A stretch of 64,000 nucleotides of DNA, taken from contig QZCP01000035.1 of assembly GCA_003956705.1 (NCBI GenBank), forward strand, positions 1-64,000, in the 5' to 3' direction. A program made the position numbers and the translations under genes. Below the pieces are notes generated by a model. The model was not told the origin of the DNA. It saw nothing but the letters and a program-made list of their open reading frames with translations, and made no database searches. The DNA is from Brevipalpus yothersi. Its lineage: Eukaryota > Arthropoda > Arachnida > Trombidiformes > Tenuipalpidae. This document shows positions 50,689 through 60,852 of this stretch, piece after piece. Positions within the stretch are counted from its first letter, which is position 1. Each line of letters begins with the position of its first letter.

Positions 50689-52337
50689 TCACTGACACCA
50701 ATTGATAGAGTCGATTTTTTTTTCGTTTTATATTTATTTCTTTCATCAATCGGTCACTTTTACATGGATGGAGAGGAGGTGAGTTAAATATCTGAATGGC
50801 TAATTTTTCATAGGTTGTCATATTATTGTTGTGGATGCCACCATTGTTAAGATTGAGTGTAAGATTCTTATGAATGGCCAATAAATTATCAAGAGTAGAG
50901 AAAAATTTATTCCTCTCCGGAAAATGGTGATCAATGAATGGCATTCACTTGACCAAAATTATTCATACTCTGTAGATTCATAAATCAAGAGAGTTACTTT
51001 CTTGAGTGCAATTGCATCATTTTATTGGGAAAAATTCCCCGTTAAAACATGTTTCTTGATCATTTCTTTTGAGGAAGAAAAAAATTTATCGTCATCATTC
51101 GATGCGATTGGGTCTATTGCCTTTGTTTTGCCTTTGTTTTGCGTTTCAAGACTATATTCATCATTATATGATCAATCTCTCTTTTATCAATCAGATTTCG
51201 ATGATGGACAAGGTTATTCCCCAGAGAACAATGTTAAAAACAATGATCACAACTGAATGATTCTCATTTTTCATCGTCAAATCGAGAAAATCTCACTTAT
51301 TTGAAGACAAGTTTATTTCGAGAAACTACTAACGGTTAACCCAAATCTTGAAGCAATTCGTAGACAATAAAGAGAGATTTTCGAGATTATTGTTTGTTTT
51401 TAAATTGTTTTCTCCAACTCAAAATTTCAGGGTCTCTCTCAAAGTCTCATATGGATACTGTTTCATCTCAATCGAAAATTTTTTCATCCATTTGTATGAG
51501 TAATCACGATTAGTTGTAAGACAGTTATACGTGTCAAGAAGGTAAAAGTTCATAAGAAAAATTTTAGTGATACTTATCGATATTCCAGCAATTGACCTAA
51601 ACTTGACTCTCCCATCAGTCGAAGTAGTAGAAATGCTCGTACTTTACATTACTGTTATGGGAAGAGATCGAAATAACCTCAAGTCAAGTAATGAAAGCAT
51701 TTGACCAACTGAGAAAGATTTGTGAACGTTTAGAGAATGTTTCTTAGTTGATTAAGCACGATCATTATTATTATATGCAATTTTGTAAAAAAATATTCAG
51801 CTCCAGAGTTATCGCAGTTAACAACAATCTATCTGATCGATTATCTCAAATAACAGATCGAATCGTGTGCAAACAACAGATTTAAAGGCAATGTTTGATC
51901 AGTCTCTCTCATGCCTCATCATAATTTTCCTCTTAAAAGTTGAGAAGAATGAACAAAGTTTTTTGCATAAATCGTATTCAATTGGAAAAATTCTCATCCA
52001 ATTCAATTTGTTACCATGTTAACACTTTCAATACCCCTTCAAGACTCCCCATCATTGCTAGTTATCAAGATGCTGAGGAATTTGGTAGATTTGATCAAAT
52101 GAAACTCATTTATAACTCTTGAAACTCGTGAGTAAAGAGCATAACAGTTGATATCATTGTTTTCTAGATAAAAACAGTATTAGTTATCGAGAAAAAACCA
52201 ACCAAACTTAATGATGAATTACCGGAGAAATACTTGATCTTGAATGATCAAGGACTGTTGGATTATTGTGAACATATTCAGTACGCTCATTTTCGACTAT
52301 TCACTAATAGAACTCTGCATCACAGATGAAGTTTCCT
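50689..52337. other. Intergenic region with the start of a repeated neverland-flank block
   Basis: No supported gene. From about 51521 to 51910 the sequence resembles 59341-59710, a flank of neverland copy 2. It includes TCGTGTGCAAACAAC, which also occurs near 54840. The remainder is AT-rich and unremarkable. Confidence 0.55.
51521..51910. repeat. Duplicated neverland-flank block, unit 1
   Basis: Aligned by eye with 59341-59710. Both read GTCAAGAAGGT, then AGCA(A/G)TTGACC, then CAATTTTGTAA, then AATCGTGTGCAAACAAC, in the same order and spacing. The last portion also matches 54832-54900. This is evidence that the dioxygenase region belongs to the same duplication series as the neverland genes. 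Confidence 0.6.
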
Positions 52338-53102
52338 TTATGCATCAATTCCAAGAATGACTTTGAAATTGAAGCCATTTTCGATATCTCCACTCAATTC
52401 GAGTGTAGTTTGTTCACCACCTTCATGGAGGTATATTCCATCTTGTTGATTGGTTCTTCTCTCTTTTATATTACGAACGTAAGGCTCGGTTTGTTCGATC
52501 ATTTTGGAGAAATTTTCTTCAAAGTAAAGTTGACCAATATGGACTACAGCATCTCCAATATTGACCTCCAAATGTATATGCATAGTCCTTGGTGCATACC
52601 AACCGGGAACGATGCTCCTGAATCTGACCATACCCTCATGGTCAGTAATCTGGTATCCACGAAGGTATCTTTTATCGTTGATTGGAGGAAGTCGAACTCG
52701 GAGATGTGAAAGATCTGGAGAGAATGGGATGGATGAATCGAAGCCAGAATATTCGCCATCAGCATCACAATTCCATAAATGAACTATGGCTCCGGTCACT
52801 GGCTCACAATTTGCAGCATTCACCAGACCAATGGTCATCTCTAACGGTACTCCAGGCATGCCTTCCGAAATGTCCGATCGCTCCATATCTCCAGGAATGA
52901 AGTATGGTCCTTCAACGGACATGGGAGCCAAGACACAAGAGTGCTGAAGTAATGATCGCCCATGATGAGCACAGTTAATAACAGTTTGGTTATAATTGAG
53001 AGATTTTCTATCAAAACCAAAATGAGGATCACACACAATTTTTTGGAAGCACAAACAGATTATTGAGATGTAAAGGGAAAATAAGAGCGAGTATGATCTC
53101 AT
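52338..53102 (-). CDS. Secreted intradiol ring-cleavage dioxygenase
   Basis: Intronless, 254 residues from ATG 53102. Residues 1-24 are a signal peptide (SLLFSLYISIICLCFQKIVC). The catalytic domain shows EGPYF at 64-68 and the non-haem Fe(III) ligands Tyr118 (HLWNCDADGEYSG), Tyr169, His175 and His177 (PGWYAPRTMHIH), so it should be active. The family splits catechol-type rings between the two hydroxyls. In spider mites such genes are an expanded family, acquired from fungi, thought to degrade plant phenolics in the gut or saliva. No intron, a short compact coding region and a signal peptide all fit that group. It lies between two blocks shared with the neighbouring neverland units. A 5' UTR intron (TTTTTTTCAG at about 53130) is possible. 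Confidence 0.93.
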   Translation of the reverse strand: MRSYSLLFSLYISIICLCFQKIVCDPHFGFDRKSLNYNQTVINCAHHGRSLLQHSCVLAPMSVEGPYFIPGDMERSDISEGMPGVPLEMTIGLVNAANCEPVTGAIVHLWNCDADGEYSGFDSSIPFSPDLSHLRVRLPPINDKRYLRGYQITDHEGMVRFRSIVPGWYAPRTMHIHLEVNIGDAVVHIGQLYFEENFSKMIEQTEPYVRNIKERRTNQQDGIYLHEGGEQTTLELSGDIENGFNFKVILGIDA

Positions 53103-53859
53103 CTTGTCTATGCAAAAAAATTGGAACGAAATCTGAAAAAAAATTTGATCAGTTGGAACAACTTGTAACTGACAGTGCTGTTCAAATATTCTATAAATTA
53201 TTATGAATGAATGAAGAATATAATAGAGATTTACAGTGATTGTATGATGATCTTCATTGTGGGAGGAATTTCATTCGCATCAGTTTTTCCACTGTAGTCC
53301 ATACACTTGTGTCCTTCAGGATTTGATAGCATTCAAAACCGTAGAAAATGATAAAATTGTCAGTTTCCTCTTGTATTGATCGATTATCATCTACTGATTG
53401 AATACCTTTGGAAAATGGTGTGAAAAACCATTCTCGCATTATCATTCTCGTGATACTGTTTTGATTCTCCTATGACTTGCCTATCTCGATCATTCCCGAA
53501 ACTCTGACTCCTTTTTTGACGAGCTTTTGATAAGAAATTCATATTATTAACAAATTAGAGGAGTCAATTATAACTTTCAATTCGGATCTGTCAGATATTT
53601 TTCATAGAGTGTAGGTGAAGGGGGTGAGGGACTTGTTCCTTGTAAATGAGCTCGATTATTCTTTTACTTGTAATATTTTCATATATTCATCAATTTAATT
53701 AAATGAAGATCCCAAAACGATTCGGACGCTTTCCCTGATAATAGAACCAAAGAGTTTTGTCTCATTTATACTATCCATAGGAGCAAGCTCATCAAGTCAA
53801 GAATGGGGTGACTTTGATTGGTAACCTTGTGAGATTGAGCATTTTATCGATTGCTTTTG

Positions 53860-54830
53860 CTTATATCTGTCAAAACTGGAACTTCTTATCCATTTTTTCC
53901 TTCCCTAGGATTTTCTTCCTGGAAAACAAAGTCTGGTTAGGTCCTGTCCGATAAGGAATTTGGAACAGAATAACAAAATAATTGTCATACCACCAGAAAG
54001 TTTCTAGCCAGCTTTTTCCACTGTTAATCTTCTCCTGACAGCGTTATCAAATCAGAAAATAGAAGATTTGCATTCATTACTCCAACAATGTTGATCTACA
54101 TACAATAAGCTCATCGAGAATTTAAACCTTTGATAGGTTGATATTTTGTCATCCATCAATAATTAGTAGGCAGAAATTAATGATATTTCTTAAAAGATAT
54201 TACAAAAGTCCCCAACTTTCCTGAATAAAAAATCATAAGAAACATCTCACAAGATAGTTTAATTTATCAATTCCTCTTTTTTTGTTCATACTTCTATTTG
54301 AATTGCAGTAAAAAGTTCTTCCTCAATCTTCATTGGAATCTCACATCTTGAGCTTGCCATGCTAAGCGCAGAAGAGCATTAGTCTATGAAAATCTATTTC
54401 AGCGGAACAAGATGACTTTTTCAGCATTTCTATGATTGTGTTCTTTTGTAAAATCCATGATAAAAGTGAGAATGATAGTGCAACACTTTAAGAGGGGATT
54501 AATTCTGAGAAGTTCAATCCTTATGATTAGAAAAACAAGAGATAAAGAAATTCAATTTGAAGAAATTGGAATGTATTGCAACCTGTTTGAAAGTTGCAAA
54601 ATCTTGAGTGCATGAGGAGCAATCCAGAAACTTAGGGCTATTCAGGAATGCTATGACGTACTACCATGTATTCAACAACTTGTCATCAAGATTCGATTAC
54701 TCCCGTGGAACTTAATTAATGAGCTTGGAGCTTGCTTCTCAGATTAGTATCAAGAGTTAGTAGAAGAAAACAGAATCGGGTTTCGATTGAGCATCATAAG
54801 AGTTGTTTATCAATATTTATTTAATTAAAG
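53860..54830 (-). pseudogene. Probable remnant of a deleted third neverland unit
   Basis: Read left to right, the block carries a neverland 3'-flank segment (CTGTCCGATAAGGAATTTG near 53943), a piece of the last intron of copy 2 (AACAAGAGATAAAG...GGAATGTATTG, 54532-54583), then directly a neverland 5'-flank segment (GCATGAGGAGCAATCC..., from about 54610). The exons that should lie between are absent. The simplest reading is a deletion that removed nearly all coding exons. Alignment was by eye and the outer limits are approximate. Confidence 0.4.
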
Positions 54831-55250
54831 ATCAAATCGTGTGCAAACAACTGACTTACAGAAAAAATTTGACCAATCTTTTTCTTACTTCATTTTTTCT
54901 AGAACTCCTACAAATTCTCTGGAAAAATTGTTCCATCTTTTCATCCAAAGATCAAACGTTATAGAACGAATTAGTTAAGTGACTTTTCATTATCAATCAA
55001 TTTGATTCGCAAAATGAATTGCGATAAATCATATCTTCTGAGTTTCAATTCAACGAACGTGCCAATCGCCATCGAAATGCTCTTTTAATTATATTTACTA
55101 GTTACTAGCACTCGTTTCATTTTTTCAATTTGCTTGAAGAGTTCGTTTTGATAATTTGATCAGATGTTAGAACGGGTTAGAAATGATATTTTTGATAAAG
55201 TTATCAAAGTTGAAAGAGAGGAAATAAGTGAAATATTTCAGATGTAGATC

Positions 55251-55252
<2 letters not shown>

Positions 55253-55319
<67 letters not shown>
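55253..55319. repeat. (CT)n microsatellite in the neverland copy 1 3' flank
   Basis: About 33 CT units. The paralogous site in unit 3, near 60120, has only CTCTCTCC, so this array expanded after the duplication. Confidence 0.9.
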
Positions 55320-55322
<3 letters not shown>

Positions 55323-55843
55323 TTCAACGCTCTCAAAACTAATGCTCACACTGCGGAAGGTGATTTGCATTGCTGAAGGCAGGATCTAAAATTGTGGAGA
55401 TGCATTAAACATTGTACTTGTAATTGCAGTAAATAACAAGTTAAAAATACGAAAATCGAGGTCTATAACGAGCCAATATCTAGGTTAGAAACCTGTGTGT
55501 CTTGCTAGATATTTGACCGATTGCTCTTAATCATTTCTGATAAAACTGGCTCTTCTTATTCATTTTTGCATCATCTAGAATTTTTTTCCTGGAAAGCAAA
55601 GTCTAGTCAGGTCCTGTCCGATAAGGAATTTGAAACAAAATAACAAAATTCTACTTTACCGTGAAAAGTTTCAAGCGAAATTTATTCCAGCTGAGTCTGG
55701 TGCCACTTGTTATCACATTAGAGAAGAAAAAATTCGCTATTTCTATATTCAAAACGATCAAACTTGTCAGGATTGTACGTTTCGAGAGGAGAAAATTCAT
55801 GTAAATCCATGGCCAAGAATTTGAATCTAAATATTAGTGGTCA

Positions 55844-57771
55844 TCACCAATCATTAATCATTCCATCACATTCATTTTCATTTTCATCATAGAACCTAGA
55901 GAACCAACGGCGAAACTTGAGTAAATCTTTGTCTTCCTTGATCAAGAATGGTTTTTGCATATGAATCTTATTTTTCCACAGAGAACAATCTCTTTCAACC
56001 TTGATTTGAGAATAGAGCACATGAAGGACACAATTCATCAATAACAGAATAAAATCAAGCGGAAGAGAAAAAAAGGCCAAAATAATTGAAAATGTGATCT
56101 ATCCAGCAGCTTAATTGGATGATCACATGCACCAAGAATGAAAATTTCACTCACCACCAAAAGAACTCCAACTAGAAGGCATCGTCCAACAAATCCAGCA
56201 ACAAAGCTTTCTCTCATGTAAACTTGATGAATAATTCTTTGCTTATTGTAATGGATGGGAGTAACACTTTGTATATAGCAACCTTTGAGAGGAATTCCAA
56301 GGAATTGGGCATCGAAAGTGAGATTTACGATAGATGGTCCACACTGGTTTGCTGCAACATGTAGCTTGATCACTGGTATGCCAGCAAAGTTAACATGGCT
56401 TTTCGTCACATTGACTGCACAATGACCATACGGAGCATCTTTTGGAGCCCATGTACTGCTCAGAAAGTCTTGATTAACCAGACTGTACACATGAAAAGAT
56501 GGACTTTTATCTAAGTTTCCTCCGAATAGGAGGGATTTATTATGCACCGCATTGAAATGAACCCAATCTGAACCGTTTTCAGGGATTTCCTGAATAGAGC
56601 AAGTGATGAGTCGTGAATGGTAATTCTTCTACATTGAGATGATAGCAATTGTATGAAACGGTCTACTTACATCGATCTTACAGTTGACAATGTGTTCTGT
56701 TCGCCCATGATAAATCCATTCACCGGACTCGACTTCCTTGATTGCTTCTGGAAACCAATCAGGGTCATCTCCTAATTGGAACAAGAAATTCAGAAAATGT
56801 CTACGATTCCAGCAACAAATCTTACCTCTACTGTGATACCAGACATAGATATAATTGTTAACTTCGACACACTGATAAGTTCCCACTCGACAACTTCTGG
56901 TTGGTTCTGAAGACGGAAAATTTTCAGATAAATGTAATCGAAACTTTCTTGATAACTGCTTACTTCGATCCTTTGCATATGGAATATCCACACATTCGCC
57001 ATCTTTAACTCGGAATGACCAGTCATGAAATGGGCATCGAATACAGTCTTCACCTTTAATTCTTACCATCTGACCTGTTCCTAGATCTGTACCATTATGA
57101 GGACAGTAAGTGTCCATTGCATGAACTTTACCATCAGAATCACGGGTCACAATTATTTGTTTTCCCAGCATTTCGACTGTTTTCATACTTCCAGGAGCCA
57201 ATTGGTAAGATTCGGTTGCTGGAATCCATCCGTTTGGATAAGGACCATTACATTTTGCATCTTTCTTAGGCTCGCTGTAATCCTATGGTATCGAGATTTC
57301 AACTCTGATTAGTTAATGAATGAATCCATTTAAAATTAATTCTCGTGATAGAGAAATTTTTTCATTGCTAGACATTTTATTTGCAGGAATATTTCAAGAA
57401 GTTAGAGGGTTATTAAAATAAACCTTCCTTCTCGGATCCGAAAGTAAGCGAATGTTGATATCAATCATTGGCATCGCAGGATCCAATAGAATCGAGTGGA
57501 CAATTCTCTCTGTCACGAACTCCAGTTATTGAAATCTCATGAGATCCAGAGCGAATAAAACAAGTAACTTGAAAGTCGCACTACTTACGCGTGAAAGGTC
57601 ATCAAAGGCTAAGAAGCGAACAACATTGTAACTGTTAATCAAAAACTTTACCAAAAAGTAGAGCACACAAAAGTAGGAAGTTAGAATAAGAAAATCGATG
57701 TGATTCAAATTTGAAGCTCTTGTAGAAGAAAAAAATGGAGCAAAAGAATCTGATAGCATTTTGATGTTCAT
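55844..57771 (-). CDS. nvd: Neverland-type Rieske cholesterol 7-desaturase, copy 1
   Basis: Six exons, 57771-57589, 57282-56964, 56906-56826, 56771-56671, 56589-56155 and 55999-55844, give 424 residues. An N-terminal membrane segment (about 25-50) precedes the Rieske [2Fe-2S] motif C121-P-H123 ... C144-P-F-H147 (RCPFHDWSF). The mononuclear iron site follows, ENGSDWVHFNAVH (about 232-244: D-x2-H-x4-H). The end has VERDCSLWKNKIHMQKPFLI and RRWFSRFY, as in Neverland/DAF-36. The family makes 7-dehydrocholesterol, the first step of ecdysteroid synthesis, in the ER. Two introns are only 54-59 nt. A second intact copy lies 3.1 kb upstream. Later in the domain KGCYIQSVTPIHYNKQ is conserved with copy 2. 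Start could also be the ATG at 57759. Confidence 0.93.
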
Positions 57772-58351
57772 CAATCTTGGTCACCACTCGGATTGCTATA
57801 TGCTCATGAATATCTAGGAATCTAGATTTTATATGTTTTTCGCAATAAATATCAATCTGAAGGTTTCATAAAAAATACTAGATCCAGATAATTAAGTTGA
57901 AACCTGTTATCAAGGATTTTTTGAGAACCATCGAACTAGTTTGCAATTTGAAGCTTTTGGGTGATTGTTCCCGGAATGGAAATCTCGTGCATTTACACGT
58001 TTTCTTCCCCAAGTAATCAGTCAGAGAGTTTCCTTAACCTGTTCGAAGTTGCAAAATCTTGGAAGCATGAGGAGCAATCCAGAAACTCAGGGCTATTTAG
58101 AAATGCCATGACGTACTACCATGTATTCAACAACTTGTCATCAAGATTCGATCACTCCTGTGGAATCTAATTGATGAGCTTTGAGCATGTTTGTCAGATA
58201 AATATCAAGAGTCAGTGGAGATAAATAGAATCAAGTTTTGATTGAGCATCATATCATATACTAATTGATAGTAATATAAAAAAATTCAGTTAAAAAGGCA
58301 GAGCTTAAGAACATTGGCAGGCTCTTGTCGGTTGTTGATAAACAATTTGAT

Positions 58352-58354
<3 letters not shown>

Positions 58355-58426
<72 letters not shown>
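58355..58426. repeat. (GA)n-(CT)n palindromic microsatellite
   Basis: About 22 GA units switch abruptly to about 13 CT units. Because CT is the reverse complement of AG, the two halves can pair, giving a perfect hairpin or cruciform centred on the GAGACTCTC switch near 58399. Confidence 0.95.
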
Positions 58427-58431
<5 letters not shown>

Positions 58432-59340
58432 CCAAATAGTTTCTGAATAAATTTTCGCATGTTTAGATCTCATGAGGATCAACGGAACGGAAGGAAAGGA
58501 AACGAGCGAGCGAAGTGAACGCATTTGCTTGATATGGGTTGAGATGGATTGTGGATGAGAGAGAGAGGGAGAGAGAAAGATTCCATTTTAAGTTTCTTAG
58601 TTTTCCAAAGGACATGTCCGGAAATGGCCCTTTTTCGACCTTGGATGAACTTTTGACGAGGATCACGAATATAAGGTTAAAAATTATACCAGATGCACTG
58701 AACTTGAGATGGGAAAAAAATGTCATGAAAGTCATCTAAGGTTCGAGTATCATTGAGCCAAACTCCAAGCAAACAAGCGAGCGTAGCAAGGGAGGTGAGC
58801 TAAGCCGCTAGTCATCAATCATTTATCAATATTTAACTGTAAATCGATTAGCTGATAATATCTCAATAATTTGGTCTCTTACCTTCTTCCTCATCAAGTC
58901 ACAGATTATATGTACCGTATTGTATATTTCTCATTTCGTTCAGTCAGTGTTGGTTATAGCTTATCGAGCAGGAGTTTTACAATAGAATTTGCATTTTTTC
59001 TCATTAAATTTTTTCAATTTTCTCATGTCACTCCTCATTTCTCATTCATTCATTTCAACATTTTTGATCAAAACAGTTGAAATCTTACAAATTGTAAGAA
59101 TTCAGGTTATCAAAAAATTCTGATTGTGTCAGTTTTCAATTACACTTTGAATGAGGTTCTGTAAGGTAGATGGTGAGAATCCTTTGATAATCTCCTCTTG
59201 AAAGTTTAATCCGATAGGTTAAGGAAGATGACCCCTCTGCTTGGCACAAGTAAAAATCTTCTTCTTCTCGTTAAATATGGTATAAAAGGAGCTTATTCTA
59301 CTGAGTTTTTGAACAATTGAATGAAAATAATGTTGACAGA

Positions 59341-59710
59341 TTTAACAATAATTCTATAGGTCAAGAAGGTTGAAGTTCGTTCAAAAAATTCACTCATACT
59401 GATCAACATTTTAGCAGTTGACCCAAGCTCTTGCATGTGGAAATGGTCAAATTATCCATTTCTCACACACCATTACATAATATAAAAGAGAAACTAAGGT
59501 TGAGTAATGGAGAATTTTGGCTTATCAACAGCTTCACATGCTTCAATGTTTCACATGATAATCGAAGGTGGTTTTAATACAATTTTGTAAGATAATAGCA
59601 AAGTTCAGAATGATTAGATTTGGGGGAAATATCTCGAATGCCTGGAATAGTAGATCGAATCGTGTGCAAACAACTGACTTACAAACAAAGTTTGATCAAT
59701 CAATCTTCCT
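59341..59710. repeat. Duplicated neverland-flank block, unit 3
   Basis: The counterpart of 51521-51910, with the same ordered landmarks. Its terminal part, from 59655, also matches 54832-54990 in unit 2. Confidence 0.6.
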
Positions 59711-60852
59711 CTCACTTCATTTTTTCTAGAAGTCCTACAAATTCGCTGGAAAAAATGTCCCATCTTTTCATTCAATCAATGATCAACCGTTATAGAACGA
59801 ATTAAGTGATTTTCATTAACTTTCACTTTAATTTTCACTTTTCATTATCACTCAATTTGATTTGCAAAATGAATTGCCATAAATGGTATCTTCTGAGTTT
59901 CAATTTTACCAACGTGAACCATCGAAATGCTCTATTAATTATATTTATTAGCAACTAGCACTTGTTTCATTTGTTCAATTTGCTTAAAGAGTTCGTTTTG
60001 ATGAGTTGATGGGATGTTGAAACGGTTTAGAAAATGATATTTTTGACAGAGTTTTCAGAGTTGGACGAGAGGAAATAATTATTTCCTCTCACCTAAGTGA
60101 GATATTTCAGATGTAAAACTAATCTCTCTCCTCAACTGCGGAAGGTGATTTGCATTATGGAAGACAGGATCCAAAAGCACCGAAATGCAAATTATAATCC
60201 ACTTGTAATTGCACTAAATAACAAGTTAAAATTAGGAAAATTGAGGTCCATAACCGAGAAAATATCTAGGTTAGAAACCTGTATGTCTAGCTTGACATTT
60301 GACCGATTGCTCGCAATCATGTCTGACAAAACTGGATGTTCTTATCCATTTTTGTATCATCTAGAATTTTTTTTCCTGGCAAGCAAAGTCTAGTCAGGTC
60401 CTGTCCGATAAGAAATTTGAAACAAAATAACAAATTTTATTCTACCATACCGTGAAAATTTTCAAGCGAAATTTATTCCAGCCCAGTCTGGTGTCACTAA
60501 TGTTATCACATTAGAGAAGAAAAAATTTGCTATTTTCCTAATCAGAAAGATCAAACTTGTCAAAACTGTACGCCTCGAAAGGAGAAAATTCACACCTTTT
60601 ATAACAAATTTTTGACCAAGCAAGAATTATGGAATAATTTAAGAAGAAATCTTGTTCCTCTCCAAAAAATCTTCATGGATCGACTGACTTTTGGTTCTAC
60701 TCCCTTGATAAACGGTATGATTTCAAATGACTTTCTATAGAATTCACTAACTAATTTATGTGAGTCATGACATTGAATCGTATGATTTTATTATTATCAT
60801 AGAATTACAAATCCATGGCAAAGAATTAGAATCTAAATATTAGTGATCATCA

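Larger units (their letters stand above)
53103..55843. other. Region between the dioxygenase and neverland copy 1
   Basis: No intact gene. It contains fragments matching the neverland units: 53860-54000 matches the 3' flank of both neverland copies, 54532-54583 matches part of an intron of copy 2, and 54584-54760 matches the 5' flank of copy 1. A long CT array sits at 55253-55319. Confidence 0.6.
57772..60852. other. Spacer between neverland copies
   Basis: About 3 kb: the 5' flank of copy 1, then the 3' flank of copy 2. It contains a GA-CT palindromic microsatellite at 58355-58426 and the duplicated flank blocks. A coding-like stretch on the plus strand around 60540-60740 is treated as a finding rather than a gene. 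Confidence 0.55.

Noticed and set aside
52326..52709. Plus-strand frames opposite the dioxygenase
   Set aside because: They are antisense shadows of a strongly recognisable gene and have no features of their own.
60097..60393. 98-codon plus-strand frame downstream of neverland copy 2
   Set aside because: The duplicated counterpart near 55.3-55.6 kb carries stops and a CT expansion, so the frame is not conserved; kept only as part of a possible relic.
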